A stretch of DNA of 64,000 nucleotides from Akebia trifoliata (Eukaryota > Streptophyta > Magnoliopsida > Ranunculales > Lardizabalaceae), in contig CM030715.1 in assembly GCA_017979445.1 (NCBI GenBank), forward strand, positions 14,533,660-14,597,659, in the 5' to 3' direction. Below are positions 1 to 10,962 of this stretch, piece after piece. The position numbers and the translations under genes are program-made. The first letter of the stretch is position 1. Each line of letters begins with the position of its first letter. The notes beneath the pieces were generated by a model. That model was not told the DNA's origin, did no database searches, and worked only from the letters and a program-made list of their open reading frames with translations.

Positions 1-689
1 AATCGTTGATGTTTTCAGACATTTTAGAATTGTTTTAGTTATTTACTCTGCCTTATGATTTCAATATCTAAGCGCTTCTAGTTATATTTTGATTATTAAA
101 AAAATCACACGATTTACCAATGCCTAAAATGGTTAACCTACAACTAGGAGACTATTATTTAGAATTGTAAGATTTCTTGCTGGATAACTTCTTTATTACT
201 CACCTTACGGAACACCAATTTCAGGCTTACCTATTTTGGATTACTCTTCTTAAAAAGCCCAATTCCAACCTTCCAAGGATAAAGGCAAAATAGATAAGGA
301 GTTCAAGCTTCTAGGAGAGAAGTATAGGTATTACTGCTAAGTCATGAGACTAGAGTTAGGTTAGAAACATTTTAGAGATGTCTTTGTATATGTGGACACG
401 ATACGTGTCGCTATTGTTTATGTATATATGTCAGGTATGTGACGATGTTTGAGGACATGTGTTTGTTTTCAATTCTTTTTGGCAGTGATCAAGTATGACA
501 TATGGTTCTGTTATTTAAATTACTTTAAGTGTGTTATTTAATTATAATTGTCAGAATTTTGTGTCTTATACATGATTATCATGCCTCTAGATTCAACTTG
601 GGAATCATAGGGATTTAGGTTGAGTTTTTGGGTCATGACACATTCAGTTAAGATACTCTGTTTTAAAAGGCATTTGAGGCTTATGTCTT
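1..689. other. anonymous AT-rich DNA, no gene seen
   Basis: I see no convincing coding sequence, RNA gene or mobile-element end on either strand here. The composition resembles the flanking repeat-rich intergenic or intronic DNA. If PRMT10 continues to the left of the window, this stretch would lie in one of its introns, but nothing here proves that. Confidence 0.5.
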
Positions 690-1045
690 AAGGCTCGCAT
701 CGAAAAGAGGCCTAATCAAAATGCCTTGCACCTTATAAAAAGCTTTTAAGCTCGTCAAACATATCACTCATCTATTGAGGCTTTGATTAAGGCAATCCTA
801 ATGCCTTCAACACCTTTCTAAGCCTCACAAGGGAAGAGCATCAATTATGTGCATACAATGGTATGCACATAACTTATAAGCTTGCATCGGAAAGAGGCCT
901 AATCAAAATGCCTTGCACCTTATAAAAAGCATATAAGCTCGTGAGACGTATCACTCATCTATTGAGGCTTATCCTAATGCCTTCAACACCTTTCTAAGCC
1001 TCACAAGGGAAGGGCGTCAGTTATATGCATACGAAGGTATGGCAA
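690..1045. repeat. two-copy tandem duplication, about 187-bp period
   Basis: Two diverged direct copies of one unit lie head to tail. Landmarks such as GAGGCCTAATCAAAATGCC and TTCAACACCTTTCTAAGCC occur in each, about 187 bp apart. The first copy contains the perfect palindrome annotated separately; in the second copy that palindrome has decayed. Confidence 0.85.
847..870. repeat. perfect 10-bp inverted repeat with 4-nt loop
   Basis: ATGTGCATAC and GTATGCACAT flank AATG, which gives a perfect 10-bp stem. It lies at the end of the first unit of the tandem duplication. Function unknown. Confidence 0.8.
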
Positions 1046-1544
1046 CTGGCAACTTGTAGCATGAATGGCTCAATTTCCTTTTTTTTTATTTTTTGGTTCC
1101 CATCCTAATACTTGATCAACTAAGACAAATTACATTAAATAACATCAACAAAAGATATATCCCTTGCCCTCATATGAAGTTGATCAAAGTTTTTTTCATA
1201 TTTTTTGTCAAACTACTCTTATTTAATAAATTTATCCCATTATTAATTTTTTTTAATATTAGTAACCAATATAAAAAGGTATACTCTCATCGATGTTCCT
1301 CATCCCATGCCTTACTGTTTAAAAACATTAGGCAAAACAGGAAGCTGGCTTGAAATGTTGACTTTCACAACCATGAGAATGAATATTTCTTAGGATAAAA
1401 TGTCGATCCACCTCAACATTCATACTGTTGACCAAGCATTTGTCCCAAAAGGTTAAACCTTGTTGCTTGTGACTAGAAAACTAGCACCAACTAAATAGCT
1501 TCCTTACTTGGCTTAGTTCTCTTTAGCTGTTAATACTGCCCTTG
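1046..1544. other. anonymous AT-rich DNA
   Basis: Nothing recognisable. A short open frame at 1093-1353 is low-complexity and matches nothing I know. Confidence 0.5.
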
Positions 1545-1549
1545 TAGCA
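1545..1549. repeat. target-site duplication TAGCA (left copy)
   Basis: TAGCA precedes the TGTAAAACC LTR start and recurs at 7892-7896, right after the GCCACA end of the right LTR. A 5-bp TSD is what Ty3/gypsy integrase makes. Confidence 0.6.
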
Positions 1550-2581
1550 TGTAAAACCCCGAATTTTCAATTCGTATCTCGAGGAAAAAATAAATAGTGG
1601 AATTTTAAAAAAATCTTGAAAGTGAGACTTAGGAGTAAAACTTTAGGATGTTTCTGATCATTTTTAATGGAATCTGATCTCACCATTGAATTCAAAATGA
1701 TCGAAAAACATACTTTAGCCTGTAAGCACGCTCAAATGCGAGTCCGAATATAAAAGTTGCAAAATCCTCGATTACTGAGTCGGACCAGGCTAAAATAGTG
1801 ACTTTTAGCTAGAGCAAGAATTATTAAGATTCGATTACACCATTGGATTTGTAACGAAAAATTATTGAACGTGGACTATTTATTTGTCATTTTTGGAGAC
1901 CAGAAAGTCTAATTATCGTCAAAAATGAAAACGACATCAACTTTAGGGGTCAGCTCAGGCCAAAAATGTAAATTTTTGTTATAGATAAAATTTGTAGAAA
2001 TTGACCACACCAATAGGCGAAATACCGATTTCGTCCCAAATTTTATATAAATAAAATTTTAATAATTGTTTTACACTTCGTCTTCTCCAACCCATCCAAC
2101 AGCCAACGCGTTATATAAAAAAAATATTGTTTTTTTTTTAAACTTCCACCTCAGATCTCTCGCAAGCGGCTCGTCGTCGATGACCGACACAAAAGGGAGA
2201 AACATCCGCAGCCTCAACATCTACAAAACCCACCCGACCTTTTTTCGTTTCACTTTCTTTTTCACCCAATATCGTCAAAAATCAACCGTATTTATATACA
2301 GAGATTTCAAAACTTCGACCTCGGATTTCATCCGTTTCGAGGTCAAACCGTCCTCCGCCGCAGAAGGGAGAAAGGACGACGACATCGAGATCTTCAAAAT
2401 CACCGGGCCGATTTCGAAAATCAGCCATATCGAAGTACTAGTTACCTCGATTTCCGTGCGTTCACCTTGATTTCCGCGCATGTGTTTCAATTCCTTCGCA
2501 TAGAGATTGTAAGGAACTCTCAATTTCTATTAGTAATCGTAGATTGTGAAAATTGCATTTAGGATTTTATCGGAAAAATTT
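1550..2581 (+). repeat. 5' LTR of the chromovirus element (truncated)
   Basis: It matches the right LTR from its first base to GGAAAAATTTT and then diverges, so about 1.9 kb of its 3' part is missing, probably together with the PBS and the start of gag. Relative to the right LTR it also lacks about 88 bp near 2011. A TATA-like GTTATATAAAAAAA lies near 2109. Open frames across 2066-2523 fall in this LTR on both strands and are not genes. Confidence 0.85.
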
Positions 2582-2639
2582 TGGAAATACATAACGTATT
2601 CGTGCCATCCCGAACAGACAAGACTAGCGATTGAAAGTG

Positions 2640-3680
2640 AGAGATGGTACAAGACTTACCATGATTGCAAGGCGCACCATTAAATCCAAGAAATTATGGA
2701 GCGTTGGACTTCTTCGCAATAGACAAACACTACTCCACCTCAAGGACCACTACCACAGGTCATGCCTTAGAAGAATGAGAGAATTCCTCAGCCCAAAGGA
2801 CAGGTAAATCCAATGATGTGGTTGTAGAATTTCCAACGATTACGTCCACTGAGATTTGGGGGCTTTTCCAATCTAGTTGAAGTCAATGAGTGGATTTTAA
2901 AGACCTGAAAGGTTTTGAGTGCCATGCAGTGCCCGAGAAATCAATGGATGACAGTGACTACCTTCCAATTGGACGGGGAGGCTAGTCATAACGTTTTGAA
3001 AGGAATGTATTGAGCGATAGATCGTTTGAGTGGGTAGACCTCGAGAAGATGTTTGTTGATAGATTATATTTGAGACTGCTCAAGAATTCAAGTACTAGGA
3101 GTTTTTGAGATTAGTGCAGGGTAATCTATCACTTACAAACTATGATATGATGTTCATTAGATTGTCACGATATGCGCCCGAGCTTATTTTGACAGATTTG
3201 CAGAAGGCCTGTAGATTTTTCAGAAAACTATAACCCTACCTAAGGGCTAGGAGGTCAATGATTGAGACTACCAATTATAGAGATACGATGAATCGAGCTT
3301 AGAGGGTAGAACGACGAAAGATAGAGTTACAGACCTCTAGAGGGTAAATTAGTCGACTTTAAACTTCTTTTCCTCCCAGATAAGATTCGGGCAAGAGGTC
3401 GATGTATTCGAGGCCAATCTCCTCCAAATCAATGTATCCACAATATAGAACTCCTCCACTATCAAGTTGTACAGTTCCCCAATCGCCGAGTTATAGAGTA
3501 ATTGGAGCTCCAATGATGCCAACAGGGCCAAAGGAACCAACCAGGCAGGTTCAGAACATGTACGCTCCAATTTACCAACTGCCTACTCTAGAGAAATCTA
3601 CGAAGACAAGATCATTAACATGTACGCGTGTGGGCAGGTGGGACACATTATTTACTCCAACAGCTCAAAAAGGCTAACTA
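2640..3680 (+). pseudogene. degenerate gypsy gag
   Basis: Fragments in several frames match a Ty3/gypsy gag. Around 3060-3215 there is the pattern EF..L..G.LSL..YD...RLSRYAPEL typical of the Retrotrans_gag domain. At 3620-3665 there is a CCHC knuckle relic, YACGQVGHIIYSN, in which the first Cys reads Met and the last reads Asn. Many stops and frameshifts make it non-coding. Pol, which should follow, is absent. Confidence 0.75.
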
Positions 3681-4879
3681 CAGCTAATAGTTAATAGGTT
3701 AAAGTGCAGATAAGACAAAGAACATCTAAACAGCTCATACAGTTACTAGAATAAAATAAGAAATACTGCTTCCTAAGAGACGAGAACTCATAACTCAGGC
3801 TTATTAGCTTAGTTAGTGCATAGTATAAGTAGGCAACGTAAAGGAAAGTCGTATTGACACTAGTAGATAAGCAGGTGTTTCTTGTATATCCTTCATGTCG
3901 AGATCTACTTTCTCGAATATCAACATAGGGAGTCGCATATCTTTCTTTTCGATTGAAGATGGTTTAACTTTGGGAGGCCTAACGACTGAACTATTAGATG
4001 AAGCAGCTCTTACTTTACGACTTCTTGAATCGATTCTCCTCCTTTAAAAAGATAGATCATCCTTTTCCTTTCATCTTTCTATCATCGGTGTCGGCTCTAA
4101 CTCTTCTTTTGCCTTCTCCTTTCACGATCACCTTCCAGTAAAGGAATTCATTATTATCGTTCTCGTTACGTGATCAATGCCTTCTACAGACAAGCGCTCA
4201 ATTCAAAACTTCGATCGTGGCTCCTTTTCACTCCTCGAAACGAAAGCGCTATAAGTAAAAATTATAACTTCGTAGAAGCAACGGCTACCACCTGCTTGTG
4301 CCCACATCCATCCTAAAGAGAGAAGGTCTGCAATCAAGACATACCCTTCTTATAAGGTAAGGTCCACTTGTTTATATGAGCAATTTTTAGATGAGAAGAA
4401 AAAAAAAAACATACGCGTGGTCCGGTTAAATATTGGTTTTTCCTAGGCGAGTCATAAAAGGCCATTAGTTATACGGTAAGACTATGCATTAAGGAGTAAA
4501 ATTCATGCAAGTAGGGGTAAAACATAATAGATGGTGTAATTGGTGAGAGAAGTAAATATAAAGAATAAAGAAGATTTGAAGGAATTGTTGTTGATAGATA
4601 TTAGTAAGGAAGTGATATAAGGTGAATTGATTGTTATCTTAGGGTTGTACAAATAATGGTTTGGTTAGAGTATGAGTTTGAATTAGAGTGATTAATTAAT
4701 GAATGTGTCGGGTTGACGGAATATGGGAGACATAAGTCTACGAGTTATAAATGAGATTGACTTGGGACTAAAAATAGATGGTAATCGAAAATAGGTGTTG
4801 TTTATTATACATGTCGTGTTAGTGGAATCGCGACAAGCTCGATAAAGTATGATTTCAATTTCGAGGACGAAATTTTTAT
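3681..4879 (+). other. residual internal region of the chromovirus element
   Basis: No pol domain is readable. Shortly before the polypurine tract, TTTCGAGGACGAAATTTTT fits the end of the pol frame of Tekay/Del-type elements. The rest of this stretch is unassigned. Confidence 0.5.
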
Positions 4880-4892
4880 CAAGGAGGGAGAA
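4880..4892 (+). other. polypurine tract of the chromovirus element
   Basis: CAAGGAGGGAGAA immediately precedes the TGTAAAACCC start of the right LTR. This is the expected position for plus-strand priming. Confidence 0.8.
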
Positions 4893-7891
4893 TGTAAAAC
4901 CCTGAATTTTCAATTCGTATCTCGAGAAAAAAAATAGTGGAATTTTAAGAAAATCTTGAAAGTAAGACTTAGGGGTAAAACTTTAGGATGTTTCTGATCA
5001 TTTTTAATGGAATCTGATCTCACCATTGGATTCAAAATGATCGAAAAACATACTTTAGCCTGTAAGCACGCTCAAATGCGAGTCCGAATATAAAAATTAC
5101 AAAATCCTCGATTACCGAGTCGGACCAGGCTAAAATAGTGACTTTTAGCTAGAGCAAGAATTATTAAGATTCGATTACACCATTGGATTCGTAACGAAAA
5201 ATTATTAAACGTGGACTATTTATTTGTCATTTTTGGAGACCAGAAAGTCTAATTATCATCAAAAACGAAAACGACACCAATTTTAAGGGTCACCTCATGC
5301 CAAAAAAGTAAATTTTTGTTAGAGATAAAATTTGTAGAAATTGACCACACCATTAGATCCGGAACGAAAAATTAGGCGAAATAGAGTATTCATTCGACAT
5401 TTTTGGAGTCTGGACGGTCAAGTTATTGTCGATCAAAACAATAGGCGAAATACCGATTTCGTCCCAAATTTTATATAAATAAAATTTTAATAATTTTTTT
5501 ACACTTCGTCTTCTCCAACCATCCAACAGCCAACGCGTTATATAAAAAAAAATATTTTTTTTTAAAACTTCCACCTCAAATCTCTCGCAAACAGCTAGCC
5601 GTCGATGACCGACGCAGAAGGAAGAAACGTCCGCAGCCTCGACATCTACAAAACCCACCCAACCTTTTTTCGTTTCACTTTCTTTTTCACCCGATATCGT
5701 CAAAAATCAACTGTATTTATATACGGAGATTTCGAAACTTCGACCTCGGATTTCATCCGTTTCGGGGTCAAACCGTCCTCCGCCGCAGAAGGGAGAAAGG
5801 ACGACGACATCGAAATCTTCAAAATCACCAGGCCGGTTTCGAAAATCAGCCATATCGAAGTAAGAGTTACCTCGATTTCTGCGCCGTTCGTCTCGATTTC
5901 CGCGCACGTGTTTCAATTCCTTCGCATAGAGATTGTAAGGAACTCTCAATTTCTATTAGTAATCGTAGATTGTGAAAATTGCATTTAGGATTTTATCGGA
6001 AAAATTTTAATGTATTTCCAAAATATAATATTCTTTTGTTATTTAAAAATTCACGCCTGAAATTGCATGTTTGATATGTTTAATTGTATTTTTTAACAAA
6101 TTATACGTGGGTAGGGTATTTTAACAGGTTATTTCCATCAATTGGGTCTTGTGCACTGCTCTGACCCCGTTTTGATATAAAATTTGTATTCTTTTTCAAT
6201 ATTATTGATAAAAATAAATTCTATAGTTGGAAAATGTGATTTAATATTCAATGAACTCATATTGAGTTGATGAATATCAGAAAATGGATATTTTATTGAA
6301 GAGATTGAAAACTGTAAAAAAAATCGGAAAAAGGGGAAAAAGGGTATGAAAACTGTAAAATATCAGAATCACACACGAGGGGTGATGTTTGCATTTTACA
6401 TTGTTGTGTTGTGTGTAAGTTGGTGAACGGGTATCCAGGGATAATATTACTGGTTGCATGTTTATTTACTTTCTGTTAGCGCGAGGCGCTGTTTACTTTT
6501 CCGTTATGTTATTTATTTTAGGCCGGGTGGCCACACTTGCATGGTAGGAAACTGGATATCTATTCTCAACCTTGTATTGTTAATTTCTCTTTTGTTTTCA
6601 AATGAAAGTAATATATATATGTAGCTATTTTGTGAGCTGTTAAAGAGTGTGAATGCCTGAAGGGATAGTGCGTCATATAATCCGGAGTGGTGTACTATCC
6701 TGGGATGTACGGTAGGGGCCACCAAGCTCATACGTGGTATGGGACGCGTATGAGAGTGGAGTCACAACTGGAATCCGGGATATTCCTCTCTATTTTTACC
6801 AGTGAACTTGTAATGTAAAGGTGACGTATACGAATGGTTTGTATATTTGGGAATCACATGTACACTTGATAGGCATAGACGAAGATGATTAGTCAGTGAT
6901 CACTAACAATATATAGTAGTCGAACGTTCTGACACATCGAAAAGAGACCCATTGATTACGGTCACGTCAAACGGCCAGCCTGAGCCAGATAAATGGTCAA
7001 CCAAACGTGATAAATGCAGCGACCAGTTACAAAATCAGGAACTAAAAGCCAGAGAAGAATGGTAACATCATGTCCCGACTGGGAACGATCTAGTCGTAAA
7101 TCCCAACACTCTAATTCCAGTACTCCACCATTGTGTATTATGTATCTGTTGTCTTATTTTGATATATAAAATAAAATGGATGTTTAATGTTTCCATTTGA
7201 TCAATTAGATTTGTATAGAAAGATAATGTTATAGTGAGTAATGATGATCGATGTAATGTGAGTTCTAAAATGTTTAGTTGCTCATCCCTAGCTATATGTA
7301 CCAGTTCATCGTAATTCTTTTGTAAAATTTTACATATTTTAAAATGATTTAGTATGCTTATTCGTTCATGTTAGAAAAGGTCATTGGCAGAAATTGTGTT
7401 CTTCCTTACTGGATAACCATTGTTACTCACCCTTTCCTTCTCCATTTTTTTAGTTTCAGATTCGAAGCTTGAAGAAACAAGTGTAGAAAACGAGTGAGAA
7501 TCATCTGGTGAATCAGGTAGACAGCCAGAGTCTGTCACTTGGTGAGTATTGGGGTTATTATTCCTAGTGGTGTCGATTCGTCCAAGAGTAATATAGATTT
7601 TTGTTTTGAGCGTTAGGAATTTTGTTACAGTGAGGAGTCTCTGTATAATCCTGTATATAATTTTTCTTCTTCCACACTCTGATCTATCGTACATTATTAG
7701 ACGTATATAGGCTTCCGCTAGTATTATATTTTGTTTGTTATATGCAGGATTGTATGTCGTTTATCAGGTGCAGGTTGAACGCCTTGGAATGCTAATATAA
7801 ACAGAAGAGACCATGCCGAAATTTCGAGGTGCCACCTAGTACCTCGAGATCTGACATGGGGATTTCTGTTAGCATTTGACGGGGCGCCACA
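4893..7891 (+). repeat. 3' LTR of the chromovirus element, about 3.0 kb
   Basis: It starts TGTAAAACCC and ends GGGGCGCCACA, followed by TAGCA, the same five bases that precede the left LTR. Its first 1.1 kb aligns closely with the left LTR. A TATA-like GTTATATAAAAAAA lies near 5537. Open frames here, for example 5605-5988 plus and 5353-5703 minus, cross the LTR and are not genes. Confidence 0.7.
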
Positions 7892-8114
7892 TAGCAGCAA
7901 CTAGAGGACAATGATTGGTATAATAATTTCTTTTGTCTTTATGTACAACTAGGAACAAGACCAGATACACTTGCGAGTACTTGTTTTGGCTTAGACGCCA
8001 AAACATATATCAAGTAGATTCTCCAAATAATTAGTGGGAGCAGACAATTTGGCAAATGTTAGTAAAATCTCAGATTTCAGCTCATAATAAACTCAAGCGC
8101 CCAGCCATGCAACT
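7892..8114. other. anonymous flank
   Basis: It contains the right TSD copy (7892-7896). Nothing else is recognisable. Confidence 0.5.
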
Positions 8115-8875
8115 CAGTTTTTTTTTTTTATAACCAAAATTTTATTGAAAGAGGACAAGAAGTCCTCAAGGGAAAACACAACAACATAAGCAAACAAAGC
8201 AAAAAAAAAAAAAGCAACAAAACTACGACAAAAACAAACAAAACGCCTCCACCAACTGAGGCGTGGTCACCCTCTACAACCAAGCTCCCATCTAAACAAC
8301 AAATCCTCAAACCAGTATCCCCTGAACTCATGGAATTGCTTACACCAGTAAAACAGCAGCCCCACAATGCTAAAAAAGATCTCCAGTAAAGAATTCTCCA
8401 TCCCATCAAAAATTCACCCATTTCTTTCTTTCCACAAACCCCAACAGATGGCTGGAGGAATAAATTTCCCAAGAATCCTCTCCCTTCCAACAAAATCAAT
8501 GGATCTCCAACAGGCTAGAAAGGACCTGACCAAAAAAGGGGTACACCAAGAAAGATTGAACAAGGACAAAAAAGAATACCATTAGACTTATAAAGGGAAC
8601 AGAACTCTGCAATAACCAAACCGGCCGTTCTAAGATGGGTCAATTGTAAGAAGCTTATCCAAAGCCGCAAGTCAAAGAAAAAAGGCACCTTTCGAAGGAA
8701 AACCCGACAACCAAATCAAGGCAATGGGGAAAGGAAACTCCACACCCGTCTCAAGGAGGGCAAAGAAAGATCTAACAGAAAAGAGCCCATTGGAATTACC
8801 CACCCAAGTTCAACAATCCTCAACAGAGCATTCAAGTCGAACGAAGCGACTCAGATTTCATCATTGTATCCCAAA
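8115..8875 (-). mobile_element. LINE-A: 3' end of a 5'-truncated non-LTR retrotransposon
   Basis: On the minus strand the sequence ends in an A-tail (the T-run at 8120-8130). Frame-shifted pieces match the C-terminal part of a plant LINE ORF2. The zinc-binding zf-RVT region (SNGLFSVRSFF at about 8750-8810) is followed by the AICWGLWKERN motif at about 8390-8450. RT is absent. The sequence is close to LINE-C in this window. Confidence 0.7.
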
Positions 8876-9597
8876 AGATGTTTATTTGAAAAATGAAAAA
8901 ACAGGTGTATATTTGAAATAAAGATCCAAACCCAACAGATATTGAAAAGATCTCAAAAGCTTAAAACTGAATTGTTTTTGCAATCTGAAAAAGCAAGTCC
9001 ATTCTTTATTAATCAGCACCCTATAACCAAAACCTAGATGGGCCCCATTCCATGAAAGCTGACCCAACTAAACGTTGATGTGGAAGCTAAAACAAAGTCT
9101 GATTGTGTTGGCTTGGGTTTTATTACCAATAACATGGTGCTCAGACGGAGGATAACAAGCAAAGAAGTTGAGACCATGGTGCTTATGAAGGAGTCAAATC
9201 AGCAAAGCAATGTGTCAATCTCTTGGAGGCGAGGCACAAAAATCAATCAGTAACATACTTTTCCTATGAAGAGGACATAGCATCTTGGAAAATTCCTCCA
9301 ATTTCATAGGATATGAAACAGTTGCAGCGATCTTTTTGAAATCACAGTGCATTATGCCAAAAAGAAGGGAAGTTAATCTAGCTGCCCATATTCTGTCTGA
9401 TTGGGCAACTAGATCGAACAAACCCAAAAATGGTATGACAGACCACAAGTAACTGAAGAGTATAAACTTGGATTATGTCTTCAATATCATCCCTCAGGAA
9501 ACAATGATATAATTGAAGTTTAAGCAGTAAATTTAGAACAATTTATTCCTGTCAACGAGAAGTTTTTGTGAAGGTCTGGATTTAGAACAATTTATTC
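8876..9597. other. anonymous DNA, no gene seen
   Basis: I looked here for further PRMT10 exons on the minus strand and found none. No mobile-element termini are recognisable. Confidence 0.45.
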
Positions 9598-9700
9598 CTC
9601 ACTCACAAAAAATCAGCCCATTCCAAAACTTCTAACCCATATAGGACAAAGGCATTGGCTCCGTGTTGGCTGCCTAGCATTGGCTGCCGAATGGGACCCA
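9598..9700. repeat. partial copy of the core-hairpin MITE family (M0)
   Basis: This is only the right half: AAAAATCAGCCCATTCCAAA leads into an arm ending GGCTGCCGAATGGGACCCA, then a TA repeat. The arm sequence (GGACAAAGGCATTGGCTCC) differs from the other copies. Confidence 0.7.
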
Positions 9701-9724
9701 TATATATATATATATATATATATA
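9701..9724. repeat. (TA)n microsatellite
   Basis: Alternating TA separates partial MITE M0 from MITE M1. Confidence 0.9.
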
Positions 9725-10150
9725 GATATGGGTCAGGTTCAGTGGCCAACGTTAGGGAGCCAACACGTTTGTCCTATGTGGCTTAAAAGTTTCAGATTGG
9801 GCTGATAGATATGGGTCAGGTTCAACAGCCAACATGGAGCCAACACGTTTGTCCTATGTGGCTTAAAAGTTTCAGATTGGGCTGATTTTTGTTGAGGAGA
9901 TCCTCCTCACCAAAAATCAGCCGAATCTAAAACTTCTACGTCCATCAAAAGTGGTTTAGAATTGTGAACCGTCAAATTTTTACCGAAAATTTGTAAACCA
10001 CTTTTGATGGACTTAGAAATTTCAGATTTGGCTGATTTTTGGTGAGAATGATCTCCTCACCATAGAGATCATCCTCACAAAAAATCGGCACAATCTGAAA
10101 CTTTTAAGCCACATAGGACAAACGTGTTGACTCCCTAACGTTGGTTGCCG

Positions 10151-10153
<3 letters not shown>
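9725..10153. mobile_element. MITE M1 of the core-hairpin family
   Basis: The ends are inverted copies: GGTTCAGTGGCCAACGTTAG at the left matches, inverted, CTAACGTTGGTTGCCGAAC at the right. The arms continue through CAACACGTTTGTCCTATGTG. The left terminus is tandemly duplicated (9725-9808 and 9809-9886). Two copies of the family's hairpin core lie at about 9884-9926 and 10031-10092. TA repeats flank it, so the exact TSD cannot be read. Confidence 0.75.

Positions 10154-10193
<40 letters not shown>
10154..10193. repeat. (TA)n microsatellite
   Basis: About 20 TA units between MITEs M1 and M2. Confidence 0.95.
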
Positions 10194-10195
<2 letters not shown>

Positions 10196-10578
10196 GAGCG
10201 GTTCGGCAGCCCTAAAGTTTGCCAAGTTTGGTGCCAACATTTTTCAAAATATGGGTTAGAAACTTGGAATGAGCTGATTTTTGTGAGGATGATTTCTATG
10301 ATGAGGAGATCATCCTCACCAAAAATCAGCCTATTCCAAAACTTCTAACCCCATCAAAAGTGATTTATAAAAATTGGATGGTCCACGATTCTTCAACTTG
10401 TAAACTAAGGTTAGAAGTTTCAAAATGAGTTGATTTTTTGTGAGGATGATCTCTTCACCGTAGAGATCATCCTCACAAAAAATCAGCCTATTCCAAAACT
10501 TCTAACCCCATCAAAAGTGATTTACAAAAAATGTTTGGCACCAAACTTGGCAAACTTTAGGGCTGCCGAACCGTCCCC
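10194..10578. mobile_element. MITE M2 of the core-hairpin family
   Basis: It begins GGGAGCGGTTCGGCAGCCC and ends with the inverse, GGGCTGCCGAACCGTCCCC. The arm CTAAAGTTTGCCAAGTTTGG is present inverted at the other end. Two palindromic cores (GCTGATTTTTGTGAGGATGA...TCATCCTCACCAAAAATCAGC) lie at 10272-10331 and 10427-10488. TA repeats flank both sides, so a TA target is likely but the TSD is masked. Confidence 0.85.
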
Positions 10579-10599
10579 TATATATATATATATATATAT
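10579..10599. repeat. (TA)n microsatellite
   Basis: About ten TA units abut the right end of MITE M2. Confidence 0.9.
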
Positions 10600-10772
10600 T
10601 AGTTATGGTAGTATTCATGTATACAATAACAGAGAAGTAGGTAAAAATTCAAACAGAGAACAATCCTGATTCAACCATGTTGAAATGAGGGAACAAACAT
10701 ATTTCAGTCAATCTTAAATCCACGATGATATACACCAATGAGCTCAAAGCACTACCAAAATCTAACACTCAC
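10600..10772 (-). other. PRMT10: start of PRMT10 intron 4
   Basis: Exon 4 ends at 10773 and is followed on the minus strand by GTGAGT, a consensus donor. No acceptor or downstream exon is visible further left, so this intron runs at least to the next exon outside the part I can recognise. Confidence 0.7.
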
Positions 10773-10962
10773 CTCCAAATAGTATTTCTTCTGCTCTTCA
10801 CAGAAAGGTTTTGTCAGAACATCCATATCAACACCATAATAAGCTTTAGTCTCATCCAGAAATTTATGCCAGTCATCCATAGATGATTCATAGTCACTCA
10901 TCTTTTGATCTCCCAATCCAGACCTGATAGGTGCCACCCACATGCGGGCATGACTAGGGTAC
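10773..10962 (-). CDS. PRMT10: PRMT10 exon 4 (protein arginine methyltransferase)
   Basis: This 190-bp exon continues the PRMT10 frame from exon 3. The acceptor TTGCCAG precedes GTACCC, which completes the split Met codon (AT|G). The exon encodes YPSHARMW, the core that leads into the beta-barrel of PRMTs, then WHKFLDETKAYYGVDMDVLTKPFCEEQKKYY as a contiguous plant PRMT10-like segment. It ends at a phase-0 GAG|GTGAGT donor. Exons 1-4 give exactly 230 codons, roughly the first 60 percent of a normal PRMT10. The remaining exons (rest of the barrel and C-terminus) are not found to the left, so the gene is either split by a further very long intron or truncated. A longer open frame of 10752-11057 runs into both introns and is not the exon. 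Confidence 0.93.

Larger units (their letters stand above)
1550..7891 (+). mobile_element. decayed Ty3/gypsy (chromovirus/Tekay-Del type) retrotransposon
   Basis: The element has two LTRs starting TGTAAAACCC, a degenerate gag between them and a polypurine tract before the right LTR. The possible 5-bp TSD TAGCA supports the outer limits. No protease, RT, RNase H or integrase can be read, so pol is deleted. The LTR start, the gag type and the sequence just before the PPT are what I know from long-LTR chromoviruses of the Tekay/Del branch; that branch assignment is inference. If PRMT10 continues left, this element is inside one of its introns. Confidence 0.75.

Noticed and set aside
5605..5988. 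127-codon open frame, with a similar one at 2066-2470
   Set aside because: Both copies lie at equivalent positions in the two LTRs of the chromovirus element and overlap its TATA region and downstream leader. No domain is seen.
8128..8499. Minus-strand 123-codon open frame with a hydrophobic stretch
   Set aside because: A neighbouring frame of the same strand holds the LINE tail AICWGLWKERN; this frame is out of register and partly made by the A-rich tail.
8876..10140. Possible PRMT10 exon 5 downstream of exon 4
   Set aside because: I looked on the minus strand for the conserved barrel segments that should follow YYLE and found no match or plausible splice pair.
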